DNA from: Symbiodinium natans
Lineage: Eukaryota; Sar; Dinophyceae; Suessiales; Symbiodiniaceae
DNA: 64,000 bases
NCBI GenBank assembly: GCA_905221605.1
Contig: CAJNDS010002173.1
Span: 427,001-491,000, forward strand
Direction: 5' to 3'
Made by a program: the position numbers and the translations under genes. Positions within the stretch are counted from its first letter, which is position 1, and the number at the start of each line of letters is the position of its first letter. Shown here one piece after another: positions 9,348 through 20,995 of the stretch. Under the pieces are notes generated by a model. That model searched no databases. It had not been told where the DNA came from and saw only the letters and a list, made by a program, of their open reading frames with translations.

Positions 9348-12300
9348 ATGAGCAGTGCTGAGCCCAACCCAAAATTTGCAAGGCTGCTGTGTGGCTTCTT
9401 GTGTGTGCTGACCACACACACTTTGGCTTCCACGAAGGATGCCGAGTTTTGTGATGATGCTGCAACAGAGTGCTTGAGCAAGAATGTCACATGGGACCAG
9501 GCAGTTTTGATGCAAAGCAGAGTTAAGCGTGTGGCTCCTGCAAAGCTTGCAGAACTGGAGGCAGGCAGTGTGCCTTGCGTTGCATTGGTTCAGGGGGGTC
9601 TGTGAGAGATTAGGTATCAGTTGTGGTGTGTTCTGTGCAAGCGCATGCAGAGAGTTGGCTTGGTGTCTGTTAGGTGATGGGAAATGTCGGCGTGGCGGCG
9701 GCTTCCTCCAAAGTGACAGTATACCGCAACGAATCGCAGGTAAGCTTCACCAACGAGACATCGCTGGCGGGGCTATACTGCTACGATGCTTACAGTGGCA
9801 GCACTGCCGCCTATGCCACACATCAAAATGTCGCAAGCCGAGAGGTGTGCCAGCAGATCTGCGCGGCAGATGCGCGCTGCAACTTTTACGGTTGGCATGG
9901 CAGCTCTGTCGCTTTGGAGGCCCCAAGCCGGTGCTACAACTGCGCCTTGTACCAGAGCTGTGAGTTCCAGCGCGAATCGGTGTGCGAGGACATCACTCCA
10001 CCCTCCAACTTCCGGAAGACTCCCGCCGACACGTCTGCTCACAGAGTCGAGAAGGACTTTAACGCCGACTTCCGGCTCAACGGCCAGTTCTGCCAACGGA
10101 GCCAGATCTTTGCTGCGCAGGTCGCCAACGAGAGCGTCTGCCGCAGCTACTGCGAAAGCATTGAGGACTGCAAGGTCATGGCCTTCTACAGGGACAGCCA
10201 GGTGCGCGAGGATGCGGCGCCTGATTCTTGCGACCAGAACTGCCGGCTCTACTCGGAGTGCGACAGCCCCGTGCCTTCCCTATGCTTCCACCCTCCCGTC
10301 CTGTGGACGGTTGCTCGGGTGCAGCACTTGAGGATTTGAGGATCTTAAGGGGTCTCGTGCTGGAGAACCTCGGGATGCCTAGGGTATCAGGGGTGGACCT
10401 GGACAGGTTGAGACTCTGACCAGCACCACGACACCTTCGGCCCTCATGAACTCAGCGGGTGTGCGGGGCCCAGAGTAGACTGTGAGAGTTGCCTAGTCTT
10501 GTTAGATCTCTCTCTCTCCCTCTCTTTCTCTTTCGCTGTGTTGAGACAGCACCTTTAGCCATCTCAAGGGCCCTTGTGTCAGTTGGCAGGCCTGGACCGA
10601 GCTGTCTCTGGGCAATCATCCAACTGCACAGGAAGCAGCCACGCTCACAACAGGTCCCGGGGGCAAGCTCTACCACTTCGGTGGGCGCACCGAAGTTCAG
10701 CAGGTCAACACATTGCACACCTTTGAAAAGACGGCTTCCGGCTGGCAGCTTGTTCTTGTCAGTGGTTTGACAACTTTACCCTCCGCGAGGTTTTTTCACA
10801 CTGCTGTGCATGACAGATCGGCTGACACCGTATTGATCTATGGCGGTACCAGTAATAACCTCCCGTTTTGGCGCAAAGATCTCTGGGCACTCGATGGGTC
10901 TCTGAGCTTTCAATATGTCTCTGATGGCCCATTCAGGTGGGCCCATTCGGCGGCGTGGGCTGGGCCAAGAGATGGCAGCTCTGCAGGTCCCATGTTGGTG
11001 TTTGGAGGCCGCAACGATGCCTACGCAACCCTGGGTGAGCTTTGGGAGGTTGTCTCAGGCACGTGGTCACAAGTTAATGCTGGGAATGGCCCGGCAGCCA
11101 GAGCCTACCACACATCCGTTTTCGCTGAGAGCTTGGGCCAAAACGGCCTCATGCTTGTCTTCGGAGGTGGCGGGCATGATGACTTGTGGGCCTACGACCA
11201 CGGTGTCAGGTCTTGGTCACAGCTCTCAGCAGGACCAGCCGGGATAGGCAGAGCTCTGGCGTCGGCGGTGTGGAACCCCACCCAGCAAGCAATGCTGGTC
11301 TGCGGCGGCAAAGATAGCTCCTACGCATCCTCTTACGCCGGTCCCGACCTCCTCCTCGAGCCTTGGTTGCAAAGATGAAACCTACCATTGTCATGGCGTG
11401 CCTTTGAATCATGGTTGTCATCTCCATAAAGCTGGAAGGATTTGAAGTAGGGTTCTATTTTTCTGCTTTCGTATGTATGCATGTATGCATGTATGCATGC
11501 ATGCATGTATGCATGCATATATATATATATATATGTTTCTCACATATACATGTATATATATATATATATATGCATGTATGTATGTATGTTATACCGAGAC
11601 CCCTGGGAGGATCCAAAAAGTAGATCCCCTTCAGGGTTCCTTAGAATGACCCAATTTGTAGTACAGGGTACTGTTTGGGGGTTCTACTTTTTTGGATCCT
11701 CCCAGCGGTCTGGGGATCGGTATATGCTTATCTGTAGGTCCTTTTTAGGAATACCAATAAAACAAGAGCCCTTAACTTTAGGGTTCCTTGCAAGGGTCCC
11801 TAAAGGAAAGCCTGCTTCGCACGAGGAGTGGCGCAGCTCTGCCGGGTTTCGCAATGCGACGCCGGTCGGATCGGTGCCCTCGAACCGGACGACCCCCGCT
11901 GCTGCGTGGGCGGACGGGGCGCAGGCCCACAACCCTTTGCCCCGAAACCCTGGTTTCGGGCATCCTCCGGAGGGTCGCGAAACCCCAACATTGGGATCCA
12001 CGTAAGACTGCGACCGTGCACGGAATCTTCTGAGTATGGGGTTCAGGGTTTCGGGAACCAGTCCAGTTCACAATAAGATAGAAACACTGAGTATTGCAGA
12101 GTCGAGGAAATCAAAGGTTTGACTTGAGAGACTTGCAAGAAAGATATTGAGAAGAAGGGAGTTCAAGTTTTGGCAGGGGATGTTGGAGCTTTGTTCTTGG
12201 AAGTGTGCTTCCTGACACACGAAATTCTCGTCAAGGGACGCTCAATGACACTCACCTGTTTCTGCCTTGTACCTGACAGAGTTCATGGGCAAAGTCGCTT

Positions 12301-12376
12301 GCAGGCCATGATCATCGTTGGCGGCACCGACGACCAAGGCGCCGTCATGGATGACATCTGGGTGTACGAACCCTGA
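9348..12376 (+). CDS. Secreted protein with two PAN/Apple-like domains and Kelch repeats
   Basis: I read four exons. Exon 1 (9348 to about 9562) has an ATG and a hydrophobic stretch LLCGFLCVLTTHTLAS, a likely signal peptide, followed by FCDDAATECLSKN, a Cys-containing start common in exported dinoflagellate proteins. Exon 2 (9674-10318) carries two Cys-rich segments resembling PAN/Apple domains (REVCQQICAADARCNFYGWH; later ESVCRSYCESIEDCKVMAFY). Exon 3 (10590 to about 11340) and exon 4 (to 12376) carry Kelch/galactose-oxidase-type propeller blades: LYHFGG, VLIYGG, MLVFGG, LVFGGGGHDDLWAYD, IIVGGTDD...DIWVYEP. Exons 2 and 3 join in phase (donor GT at 10319, acceptor AG at 10588-10589). The exon 3/4 junction is not fixed. 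PAN domains bind sugars or proteins and propellers bind ligands, so a cell-surface or secreted adhesion role is likely. Confidence 0.75.
11468..11590. repeat. ATGT/ATGC and AT microsatellite in the last Kelch intron
   Basis: Tetranucleotide ATGT/ATGC units grade into (AT)n and back to ATGT. It abuts the hairpin element starting at 11591. Confidence 0.9.
11591..11723. mobile_element. MITE-like hairpin with ~35-bp inverted arms
   Basis: The left arm (11591-11624) contains CTGGGAGGATCCAAAAAGTA. The right arm (11683-11723) is its inverted copy, with a few small insertions; both extend outward to ATACCGA. The loop is about 58 bp. No coding capacity is present. The element lies in an intron of the PAN/Kelch gene, beside a microsatellite, and fits a short non-autonomous inverted-repeat transposon or an introner. 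No clear target duplication is visible. Confidence 0.65.
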
Positions 12377-13946
12377 GGCGACGAAGGGCTGCAAAGGGCG
12401 GCTTGATGAGTTTAGAGCTCAGACAAATCTAAGTCTAAGCATGTTTGAGGCTCTTAGTTCGGTGGCTGAGTGGGCCCTTTTCTTCCTGTACAGTTCTGAT
12501 TGCGCCGTCGGGGTCCGATCCTGTGCTTGGTGTTGCGAGTGCTGATGACAGGTGATGGGGTGCTCAGGGTTTTGAGAAATGCGGGGTCCGGCTCCAGGCA
12601 GGCAGTTTAAGATGCCGCGTGTGTCTCCAGAAGTTTACTTGGCATCCTTCGCTTTCATTTAAGCCTTGTATGATTGAGCCTCAGAAAATTCATCGGACTG
12701 CTTTGACTGAAACGGCGTGCCCGCACCGCGAGCCTGCACCAAAAAGGGGCGCAGGGCAGGGGGCCGAGCTGGGGTGATGGAGGGGAGGGGAACCATGGGG
12801 AAATCATGTGACACTTTCTGCTCCACTTGTTGGCAGCCCAGAAGCTCGCCGCTCGAAGCTCCCACTCCGCTTGCTCATGGACTCCATGCAGTTGCTGGAT
12901 GCACCCAACCCATCTTTCACCAAGTCCGCCCAGGGCAGCAAGCCCCATCAACTTGAAAGCACAGATGCACCCATGAACAGGTTATGCACACTAGCGTAGT
13001 TTAAGCCATCCATGAACACAACGGCAAGCAATGCAGCATGGCAGCATGCCTGGACTTGTAAGCCCAAGTGCATCCCAAGTGCACCGTAAGCAAGCGCGCC
13101 CCAAACCCTCCCTAATCCCGTGCCACCTTTTCCCAAATTCTTCTGCTTTTGGTTGCGTTTTGGCGTGTCAGCCGGTTAGAACTACCTTTTGGACTAGCTG
13201 TTAGGCAGCCTGGGGGTAGAACATGCGGGTCGAACCAGCTATTCTTTTGCATTTTGGTGCGGTTGCTTTCTGGGAAGCATACTGGGTTGCGAAGTGTGCG
13301 TTGGGAGATGGAGTCCTTATCTGGCTTGGCTCATGCTCGGCAGTCTTCCACATGATCTCGGCCCGAGACCCCGGTTGCACCCCTCACTTATGTCAAGTCC
13401 CCCCCCAATTCTGCGTTTGAAGGTTGCAGATGGAGTTTAACAACGTAGACTCGGGGCAAGCTGATCTGCATGGCTTAGCAAGCAGATGAGCAGGACCGAC
13501 ATGAAGTCCTAGCCTAGTGCCCAAGATCCCCCACCTCCCCCCCCCCCACCCACTGCAGCGCTGCATGGCGACGCTGACACCCGAAAATCGGAGGCGGCGA
13601 GCAAAGGATGACAAGGCTGGGACAAATTTGATCCATAGACATGCTATAGGGGCATGGACCGTCTCCGAACACTTCAGGTACGCGCTGCCCAAAAGCAGCC
13701 CAAGTCTGTCTCGCTTGCCTCCCAAGACCCGAAGCCCCAAATCCCAAATCAAACCAGCCCGCAAGAGCTTCTGAATTGCAAAGCCATCACCTTGAAAAGC
13801 CTGCTCGCCTCACAAAGCAGCACCGCACCCCGGAACCGCGCCGATGAACAGTCCAAGCTGAACCGTGATCCCCCGACCCCCCCCCTGCAGCTCTGAGATG
13901 TCTTAACGTGCCTTAATCCCTGAACTCTAGTACCCTCATTTTTTAG
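12377..13946. other. Intergenic or intronic DNA
   Basis: A frame at about 12840-12999 (LRLLMDSMQLLDAPNPSFTK) after an AG could be an exon but is unsupported. C-runs occur at 13400 and 13540. Nothing else is recognised. Confidence 0.35.
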
Positions 13947-14148
13947 CCCCGTAGCCCAACATGTGAGGATGATGATCTTGATGATGCGGACGACTTCGGC
14001 GCCCTCTTTGAGGTTGCGGGAGAGTTGCTGGACGTGTAGGGCTCAGGGCTTTTGGGGTGTTTAGGGTTTTAATTTCACTCTTGAGTGGGCTAGATCCTCC
14101 AGCCCGAAGCAGGCTCCAAAGCGCGTGGCCCTCACTGCCGAGCAGAAG
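13947..14148 (+). CDS. Two candidate micro-exons, the first strongly acidic
   Basis: The first candidate (13947-14033) reads CEDDDLDDADDFGALFEVAG and ends at a GT donor just before an in-frame stop. The second (14103-14148) is bounded by CCTCCAG and GTAAAG and reads PKQAPKRVALTAEQK in one frame. Their phases do not join in the favoured frames, so at least one border is wrong. They may form the start of the membrane-protein gene that follows or the end of another gene. Confidence 0.35.
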
Positions 14149-14583
14149 GTAAAGTTGGCAGACGCTGGTCCTGTCCTTTTGTTGGGTGAGCGGCTCCATA
14201 TAATATTCGGCCATTTACAGTATCAGTTAGAATTAGTCTTCCCTTATCCAGCCACTCCCATGGTCGCGCAACCTAGCCGAAGGTGGATCGAGCGGGTGTA
14301 AGGCGTAAGGGACTCTTCGTTCTTTGCCTTGGCTCTTTCGGCCTGAAGGGGGTACGATGCTGCGATCCATGGACAGAAGTCTGCTCCAAAGGCCTTGCAT
14401 CGAACGATTCGCCCGCAGCAGGTTTAGGAGCAGATGGAATGAGTCCCCTCGTCTTTTCGGATCATTCCTTGGCAACCCTTATGCAGTCCACCCTCGAATC
14501 TCCAAAAGCCACTCGAAAAGGAAGGGGCTTGCTTGATGCTTTCCATAAGCTGGCCTCCTGTCTGGGCTCTTTGTAGGGTTCAG

Positions 14584-16663
14584 GGCCCCCGAAATTCTGC
14601 GATGTGTTGATCTTCATCATCTGAAGACGGAAGCCCTACATCCTACACCCCTCGAAGAGTCGAAGCTCACACCGGCTGAGGAGTGGTACAACATCGCAGA
14701 GACCAACCTCAAAATTCATCAGGCGCTGCCCCTGTTGTGTGGGACTCTTACTCTGGTCTGCAACTCTTCTCTGTTGCGAAACTTGCGGCTTAGGATGCAT
14801 TGTCTTACCAGTATTGTGAACTCATGCGTTCACGTACAAGGGGAGCTTCCAGAAGGACAACGCTGCACACCGCGTATCTTTTTGCCTGCCTGAGCCAGAT
14901 CTCCGAGAAGAAGTTCGAGTTCTTGTACTTCTGGGTGTCTGTCCTGGCCTCAATTGGGTATTACCCAAGATTATTCTGGGTTGTGGCAGAGTTTGCGGAT
15001 GTTAATGCTAGGACGGGAGTTGCCTTCTATTTTGTGGTTTCTACACTGCGGTCCTTATCCTGCTTGACATGTAGTTAGGGTACTGTGCTCAGAAAGGGGC
15101 CATCATCGAGACAGTCACCATGCAATCGCTGTCAAACACGGTCCCAAAGACGACTTTGATTTATAAGACTGAGGGGTTTCGTTCTGTGTTCAGGTTGTGC
15201 ACTACTCGAACTCCGAAATATTCCGGGGAACTCAGTTGAGGTCCTGCCAACCTTGGTCCTCTCTTCGCTGACGAGCGTGCTGTCACTGCTTTCCGACATC
15301 TTTCCCAACTTCCAATTCTGGGGCCTAATCCTGGCGACTCTGAGCACTCTCAATGGCATCATCGTCGGTGTCTCCGCCTTCTGGAAATGGCAGGCTGTGC
15401 CGGAAGCATGAAGCGTCTACATCGCATCAGCTCCCGTCACCCCAGAGGCATCCAAAATCGTCTAAGTCATTTCTCTCTTGGGCCGCTTCTGTTGTTTTGT
15501 TTTTATAGCTTTTCGACCCTGGCATCCTTTCCAGGCGAAGATGGAGAAGGGTCGCTTCGCCGCGCAGGCAGCAAATACCGGGGGTATGTTGCTTTTCGTA
15601 TTCGGTGGCGAGCGAAGGACTTTGGCCTTGTTTCTTTGTCTTGGGGCCCCAAGACGCCCCCCCACTTCTTGGCATGGCACCGCAGCAACAGCACTAGACC
15701 CCCAACACCCTGCTGCCACATGGTCTCACTTAAGAACATGTCCCAGAGAGCTTGAGCGGCAGGAGTACGACAACCTCAAACAGCGGCTCAATCTTTGGCG
15801 GACCAAGATCGTGCCTTGGCGGACGAGCCAGGGAAGTGGACGTATCGATGCTTTTTCTGTGCCTGGCCTGAACACTGAAAGAATCCGGCTGATTCGGCTC
15901 AGAGCAGTGTCGAAGCGAAGCCCAGGAGTACAACAAAATGACCTTCCTCATGGTGCTCGAGGTCGCTTTGCAGGGAATCTCAAGAGTTGCTTTTTGTAAT
16001 TCAGAGAGGGTGCGACTTAGCGCCATCAGCGATGTGGGGTCTTTGAAAAGAATTACCGGGACTCAGAGCGTTGTGGCTGAATAACCTCAGAGATGTTGAG
16101 GAAACTCCCAAGCCGTTGTTTCAACTTGTGGTTGGTTGTGGCATTTTGGGGGGTTTGGAGATAGAGTGTAGAAAAGGAAGTCCCTATTCCCGACCCTGCT
16201 CTCAGGAAGTGGAGCAGACGTTGAATCTTGGGGTGTTTCTGAGACGTCTGTTCTTCTTTCAATGGTTGACAAAAGGCTGTTTGAGTGTCTATTCTTAATC
16301 TTGAGCACTTTCGCAGGGTGGCCGACCCCTGTGTCCTGAACAGTGGCTCCCCTTACAGCCAAGGAACGACATCATGAAAACCTGCGGCCCTCCAGATGAG
16401 TATCTGGTGGCGAAGGCCGGCTTTTCTTGGTAGGGGTTCCAGTTTTCGAGGTTAAGTATCAGGGTTTCTTGGGAGGGCCGGGGTGTAGGAATCAAGTTTT
16501 ACAGAGGCTCACAAATGGTTTGAGTTGGTGCCGCGGGCTCTGTGCAGACCCTGCAGACCCTGCAGACCCTAGACCCGCAACCCGACCCTTTCTTGAGGTG
16601 AAGCAGGAAATCGCCATGCAGGCGTTCCATGCCGCCAAGCGGCTGGAACGCCGGCGGCAGCAG
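14584..16663 (+). CDS. Multi-exon two-helix membrane protein, SLATT/DUF4231-like in layout
   Basis: Exons that join in phase are 14584-14722, 14853-14934, 15194-15393, 15535-15583 and one starting at 15749. Later candidates are 15926 onward and 16598-16663. The soluble N-terminal part contains LTPAEEWYNIAETNLKIHQ and REEVRVLVLLG. The third exon then encodes two hydrophobic helices, VLPTLVLSSLTSVLSLLSDI and FWGLILATLSTLNGIIVGVS, ending in WKWQ, followed by charged helical sequence (AKMEKGRFAAQAANTG, ELERQ). Two adjacent membrane helices followed by a helical cytosolic segment is the layout of SLATT/DUF4231 proteins, but I see no diagnostic motif, so this is a structural analogy only. Donors would be GC (14723, 15394), GT (14935, 15584) and possibly GA (15763). 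The last exons read as a basic helix (VKQEIAMQAFHAAKRLERRR). Confidence 0.5.
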
Positions 16664-18522
16664 GTGCCCCTCCTTTGTCAGCAACGAAGGTAGCGGGGTC
16701 AGCCGGGGCTGAACGCAAAGAAGACTTGCAGCAGCAGCAAATATAGCAGCAAAAGTAAGAATGGGAGTAAAACGCTGCCTGTGGATTGTTGTTGTTTCAG
16801 AGAGGTTTTTTTCCCAGATGGTGGCTTCGTCGTTTCACAGGCTGTCCCAGGCGGTTGTTCCCAACTCACGCTTAAGCATTGAAGAGGACCTTTCATCCCT
16901 TGAGGTTGTGCGAACGGGCTTCATTCAAACAAGAGCGAGAGGCAAAGCTTCCCGAAGCATGACAGAAAAGCGTCTCAGTATGGCAACATCTCAGCCTCCA
17001 CAACACAGAAAAGCTGACTTTGATCGCCCTCTGACTCATATCCAACCGTACTTGTAGCCGGGCCTTATAAGGTTTGGGAGACCCCAACATCTGAGAGAAC
17101 ACCCTCGCCGTTGTTTATTCCATTGCTCAGTACTGTATCACAAAAATGACTACACAGACCGTCTCTGTCTTCCTTTTTGTTGGGAGAGGAGCAAGTGCCC
17201 TTCTGGTGGCGCTGCCTCTGTTGCTGCTGCTGGCGAGATCTGCACCGGCACCGCGTCGGGCCTTTCAAGACCGGCCGGACCCGCGTCTTTGTGAAGAATG
17301 TATAATGCATGACTAATATACATATATACATATATATATATATATGTATGTATTGTATGTATATGAGGTATAGTATATAATACATGGCATATCGTATTTC
17401 GTATATACACATGTATGTATGTACTACATGATGTCTTCTATGGTATTTTTTCGGTTCTTCGCGAACTGGGAATATCAAGTACCCTAAGCTCACAGTCCAC
17501 TCCCCCCCCATTGCCCCACACTCCCCCAAAAGGATTGCGAGGTTGCGGGTTCGACAATCTTGCTGTCTGCGGTGTAGGGAGCCGAACTTCCGCAAGAGAT
17601 GTTTGGACAAGGCTTGGGCCTATTTAGGCATCCGTCTTCGAATCACTGGTGGAGATTGTTCCGCATCAGCGGTGGGCCCTGGGTCAGCACGTAAAGGCCT
17701 CCAGGCCCCTCTGATACCTACAACCGCCTGCATTTTTGAGCAGCTTAGCAGCTTCCCACTGGGGACCTATCGCTGCAAAGGATCGACCGGTCGAACAAGG
17801 CAGGTGACCATTACACTGAGATCGGTGTGAAGTGCATCGAGGACTGGAGCTGGATACCTGAATGGGGGGACCCTGGTTTATAGCTCAGAGTCTGGGAAGG
17901 GGACAGTGCGTTGCGCATGGAAAGATCTCCTGCTTGAGTTGGGATGGTGAATGGCCTGCGAACACCTTCCCAAGTCTCCCACTGGCTGTCAGATGACAAG
18001 CGAACTTAAGTGCACAACTAGCAACCTCCACCCCTCCACCCTGTATCTGACGAACTGTCGCTTCGAAGGACCAGCTGATTGATCTTGAGCAGAGCCTTTG
18101 GCATGGACTGGGACCAGGGTTTCGGCTGGGATCTTTCTCGTCAACGGGCCCATGGCGCCGATCCTGTGTACAGGTTCGATTCGGGTACCATGTGTTGCAC
18201 GGCAACCTCCCAAGACAGAGCTCCCCATCCTCACCCCGTAAACGCTGAACCCCGCACTCACTTATTGGGATCTGGGAGGGGGGGGAAAGGGGTGCAGCAT
18301 AAAATTGAACGACAGACCCAAACCCCGAAAACTGTGCGTGGAGAGTCATACCCTCAACCAACGCTCTGTACCGTGGGTTTTGAGGCATTCGCCTTAGGCT
18401 GGAACTGCAAAAAATGTAGGCTGTGAAGGCACAGATGCAGCCGCTCTCTCATGGTGCCAGGTTTGTGGCTGCAGGATTTGAGTGTGAACTTCGGTTCAGG
18501 GGGTTCGAGGGGTGGCCTCAAG
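16664..18522. other. Intronic/intergenic DNA with a TA-rich microsatellite
   Basis: A (TA)n/(TATG)n tract spans about 17313-17430. A candidate exon lies at 18093-18173 (FGMDWDQGFGWDLSRQRAHG, acceptor GAGCAG, donor GTTCGA). A frame at 17543-17830 is open but has no known motif. Nothing else is supported. Confidence 0.35.
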
Positions 18523-18843
18523 AAAGTTCGGGAAGCGGTGACCTTCGAAAGCGACGAGGGCACCTCCAAAAGCATGGGCGCTACACGATAAAGGTTCCAA
18601 CGCTATGGGCTTTTCGGCCCCAGAGCCCTGAACCCTGAGGTGGACGTTGGGATGTTGTCCCTTGGGTTTAAAAGGCTTGTTTGGGGAACTTGTTCTCCGA
18701 GTTCAAGAGGATCTTGTGCAGGGACAAGTTTTCGGAGGCTCAAGTCTTGAGCGCCAACCCAACTTGCATATGTTCCCAGGAACCACAAGAAGTCTGACCT
18801 GGGTAGCCTCTTTGCCATGTTCTGGAGCATGTTCGAGGCGAAA
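18523..18843 (+). CDS. Two candidate exons at the left edge of the ankyrin-type exon train
   Basis: The first (about 18523-18586) reads KVREAVTFESDEGTSKSMGA. The second (18780-18843), after CCCAG, reads NHKKSDLGSLFAMFWSMFEA and ends at a GC donor. Both are well-composed coding segments with stops close outside the proposed borders. They are placed with the ankyrin train only by position; they contain no ankyrin signature. Confidence 0.45.
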
Positions 18844-20077
18844 GCTTCTCTTTGTCTTTGACGGCCCTTTCAAGGTTGTGGGGTTGAGCTTCAGGGGGCT
18901 CGGGGGGGGGGTCGGCTTGGAAGAAGATCCCCGAGAGACCGAACCCTGGTCACTGATACTTTTGGGGATGGTTCGAGGGGTAGACCAAGCAAACTCAAGC
19001 CAAAATACCCCAAAGCGCAAGAATCTCCGGCTGCCACCTCGGAGGCCGCAGCTGATCGTGGAGACCTCCCTAGCTGCGAGAGGCATCGGGTAGGGGGTTC
19101 CATAAACCCTGACCTGACCTTTCGACACCCCAAAACCCTGACGACCCTCAAGCCCTAAGCCCCAAAAGGTTGTTGGGCTGAGGGCTCTGGTTTAAGGGTT
19201 GGGGCTTTGGGATGTTTCAGGCATGCAAACTTTCACACTTCTCAGCCAGCAAAAGCCAAGCCTGAACAAGAGCCAACCCCTGAAACCCGGAAGACAAAAA
19301 CGACGCCACACAGGGTAACCTGCCTGTAAACCTAAACCCGCCACCCCCCCCAATAACCCCCCCTGAAGCCCCTGTAACCAAAGCCCCTAAACCCCATATT
19401 TCCCCCCCCCCCATAAGCCCCCCTTAAGCCCCTGTAACCCCCCCTTAAGCCCCAAAAAAAGCGGGGGGCCTGGAGGCTGCTGAAGGCCGTGGGATGGGAC
19501 GTGGAGCTGAAGGATGCGCGGCACTGAGCAAAGGAAGGGGCGAAAAAGCGGCGGGTTTTTGTAGGGGGGGGGGGGGGGCTTTTTTGGGTTGAAATCGGGC
19601 TCTGAGGGTTGAGGGGTCCGGTGCCTTTCTATGGTGATGGTTTTTCTGGGGTTTGCGGGGTTTTTGTTCCGGGGGGTCCGACGTTCTTAGGTGAAGTTCT
19701 CCCCACCCCGAGCCGCAAACTCCTGGGTAGCTTTTTGGAGGGCCTAGAAAGCCTCTGGCCTGAACCCATTCAGGGCTTTGGGATTTGGGATGTAGGGTTG
19801 GTTCTTCAAAAAAGCTGAGGGCCCCCCCCAAAGTCCACTTCCCACTTAGATCCAGCTGAAGGGGCAGAGGCAGCCCTAGAACCGAGCACTCTGCGAAGCT
19901 TTATAGGGGGGTATTTCCTGTTCTGGGCTGCCTATAACAAGGATGATCGTGTTTAGGGGTACATACGGGGTACACCGATGTCAGAAATCACCCATTGGGT
20001 CACACCACGAAAATACTGACTCCGCAATGACCACTTTCGGGCCTAAAGAACCGTAGGTTGGCATGTTCCCCCTTCTA

Positions 20078-20139
20078 CTAGCAGTCCTTAATCGGGATTC
20101 TAGTACCCCCTTACTAGAATCCCTATTGAGGACTGTTAG
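20078..20139. mobile_element. Compact palindromic hairpin
   Basis: The 28-nt arm at 20078-20105 (core GGGATTCTAGTA) is matched by its inverted copy at 20112-20139, 25 of 28 positions by eye, around a 6-nt loop. Because it is palindromic both strands give similar short peptides. It is probably a small inverted-repeat element or a fold-back remnant within an intron. Confidence 0.65.
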
Positions 20140-20995
20140 GAAATTGGGGAAGATCCCAAACTTTTTTCTTTCCGCGCTGTTTCGAGCTTTCTCCCAGTCC
20201 AGGCACCGGGTCAGCATGGCGTCCTCAAGGAGACGGGCAGCCCTGTTTTTGTTGAGAGCGGGGCGGGGGGGACGGGGGCTTGGGGAAAATTTTGCGAGGG
20301 TTTGTTGGGTTTAGGGGCTTCAGGGGTTTGTCTTGTCGAGCCAGCCGAGACTTCAAGTTGAAAATTTGGGAGGAATCTGGGTTGTTTCCACCAGCAAAGC
20401 CGCCATGCAAGACCCGGAGTTTTCAGTTACAGACAGTCGTCAGCCCTGAAAACCCTGAGCTCTGAACATGGTAGTTTCCTCTGTTTTCAACAACAGGGAG
20501 TGAGAATTTGCTTTGGCAATTTTTTGTGAATGGACCTCTTTTCGAAAGTTTGCTTTTGATTTTGGAAGAACTTTCACTTGTGAGTTTAGGTCACTAAATC
20601 ATCCGATAAGCAACCAACCATGCAGTTGCAAATAGTTTGCCTGAAAAAGAAAAAGAGTACCGAATACATGTGGCTGTTGCCCCGCTTGCCGGGCCCTCTA
20701 CTTAGCACGGTCATGTGACAGCCCGGCCTTTGAGTAAGGTAAAGGCTTGACAAATCTGCGTTGTTTGCAGGGAGCCAAGGCTTGCCATGACGAGCCTCAG
20801 CTTCTGCAACTTGCAGAGGCCTTCTAAAGCTCACTACACCTCGCGCGCCCCGGCCCCAGGATGACATGGAGGAGCTCCTTCATTGGCATCCGAACCGCCG
20901 GACACCAATGCACCTGGCAGGGGCCCCAAGTTGTGAATGTCATTTTTTAAGCAGCAGGGCGGGGGGGGTGGGGGGTAGGGGGATGGGGGTGCTAG

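Noticed and set aside
17065-17610. 181-codon minus-strand frame
   Set aside because: It runs through a TA/TATG microsatellite and has no motif.
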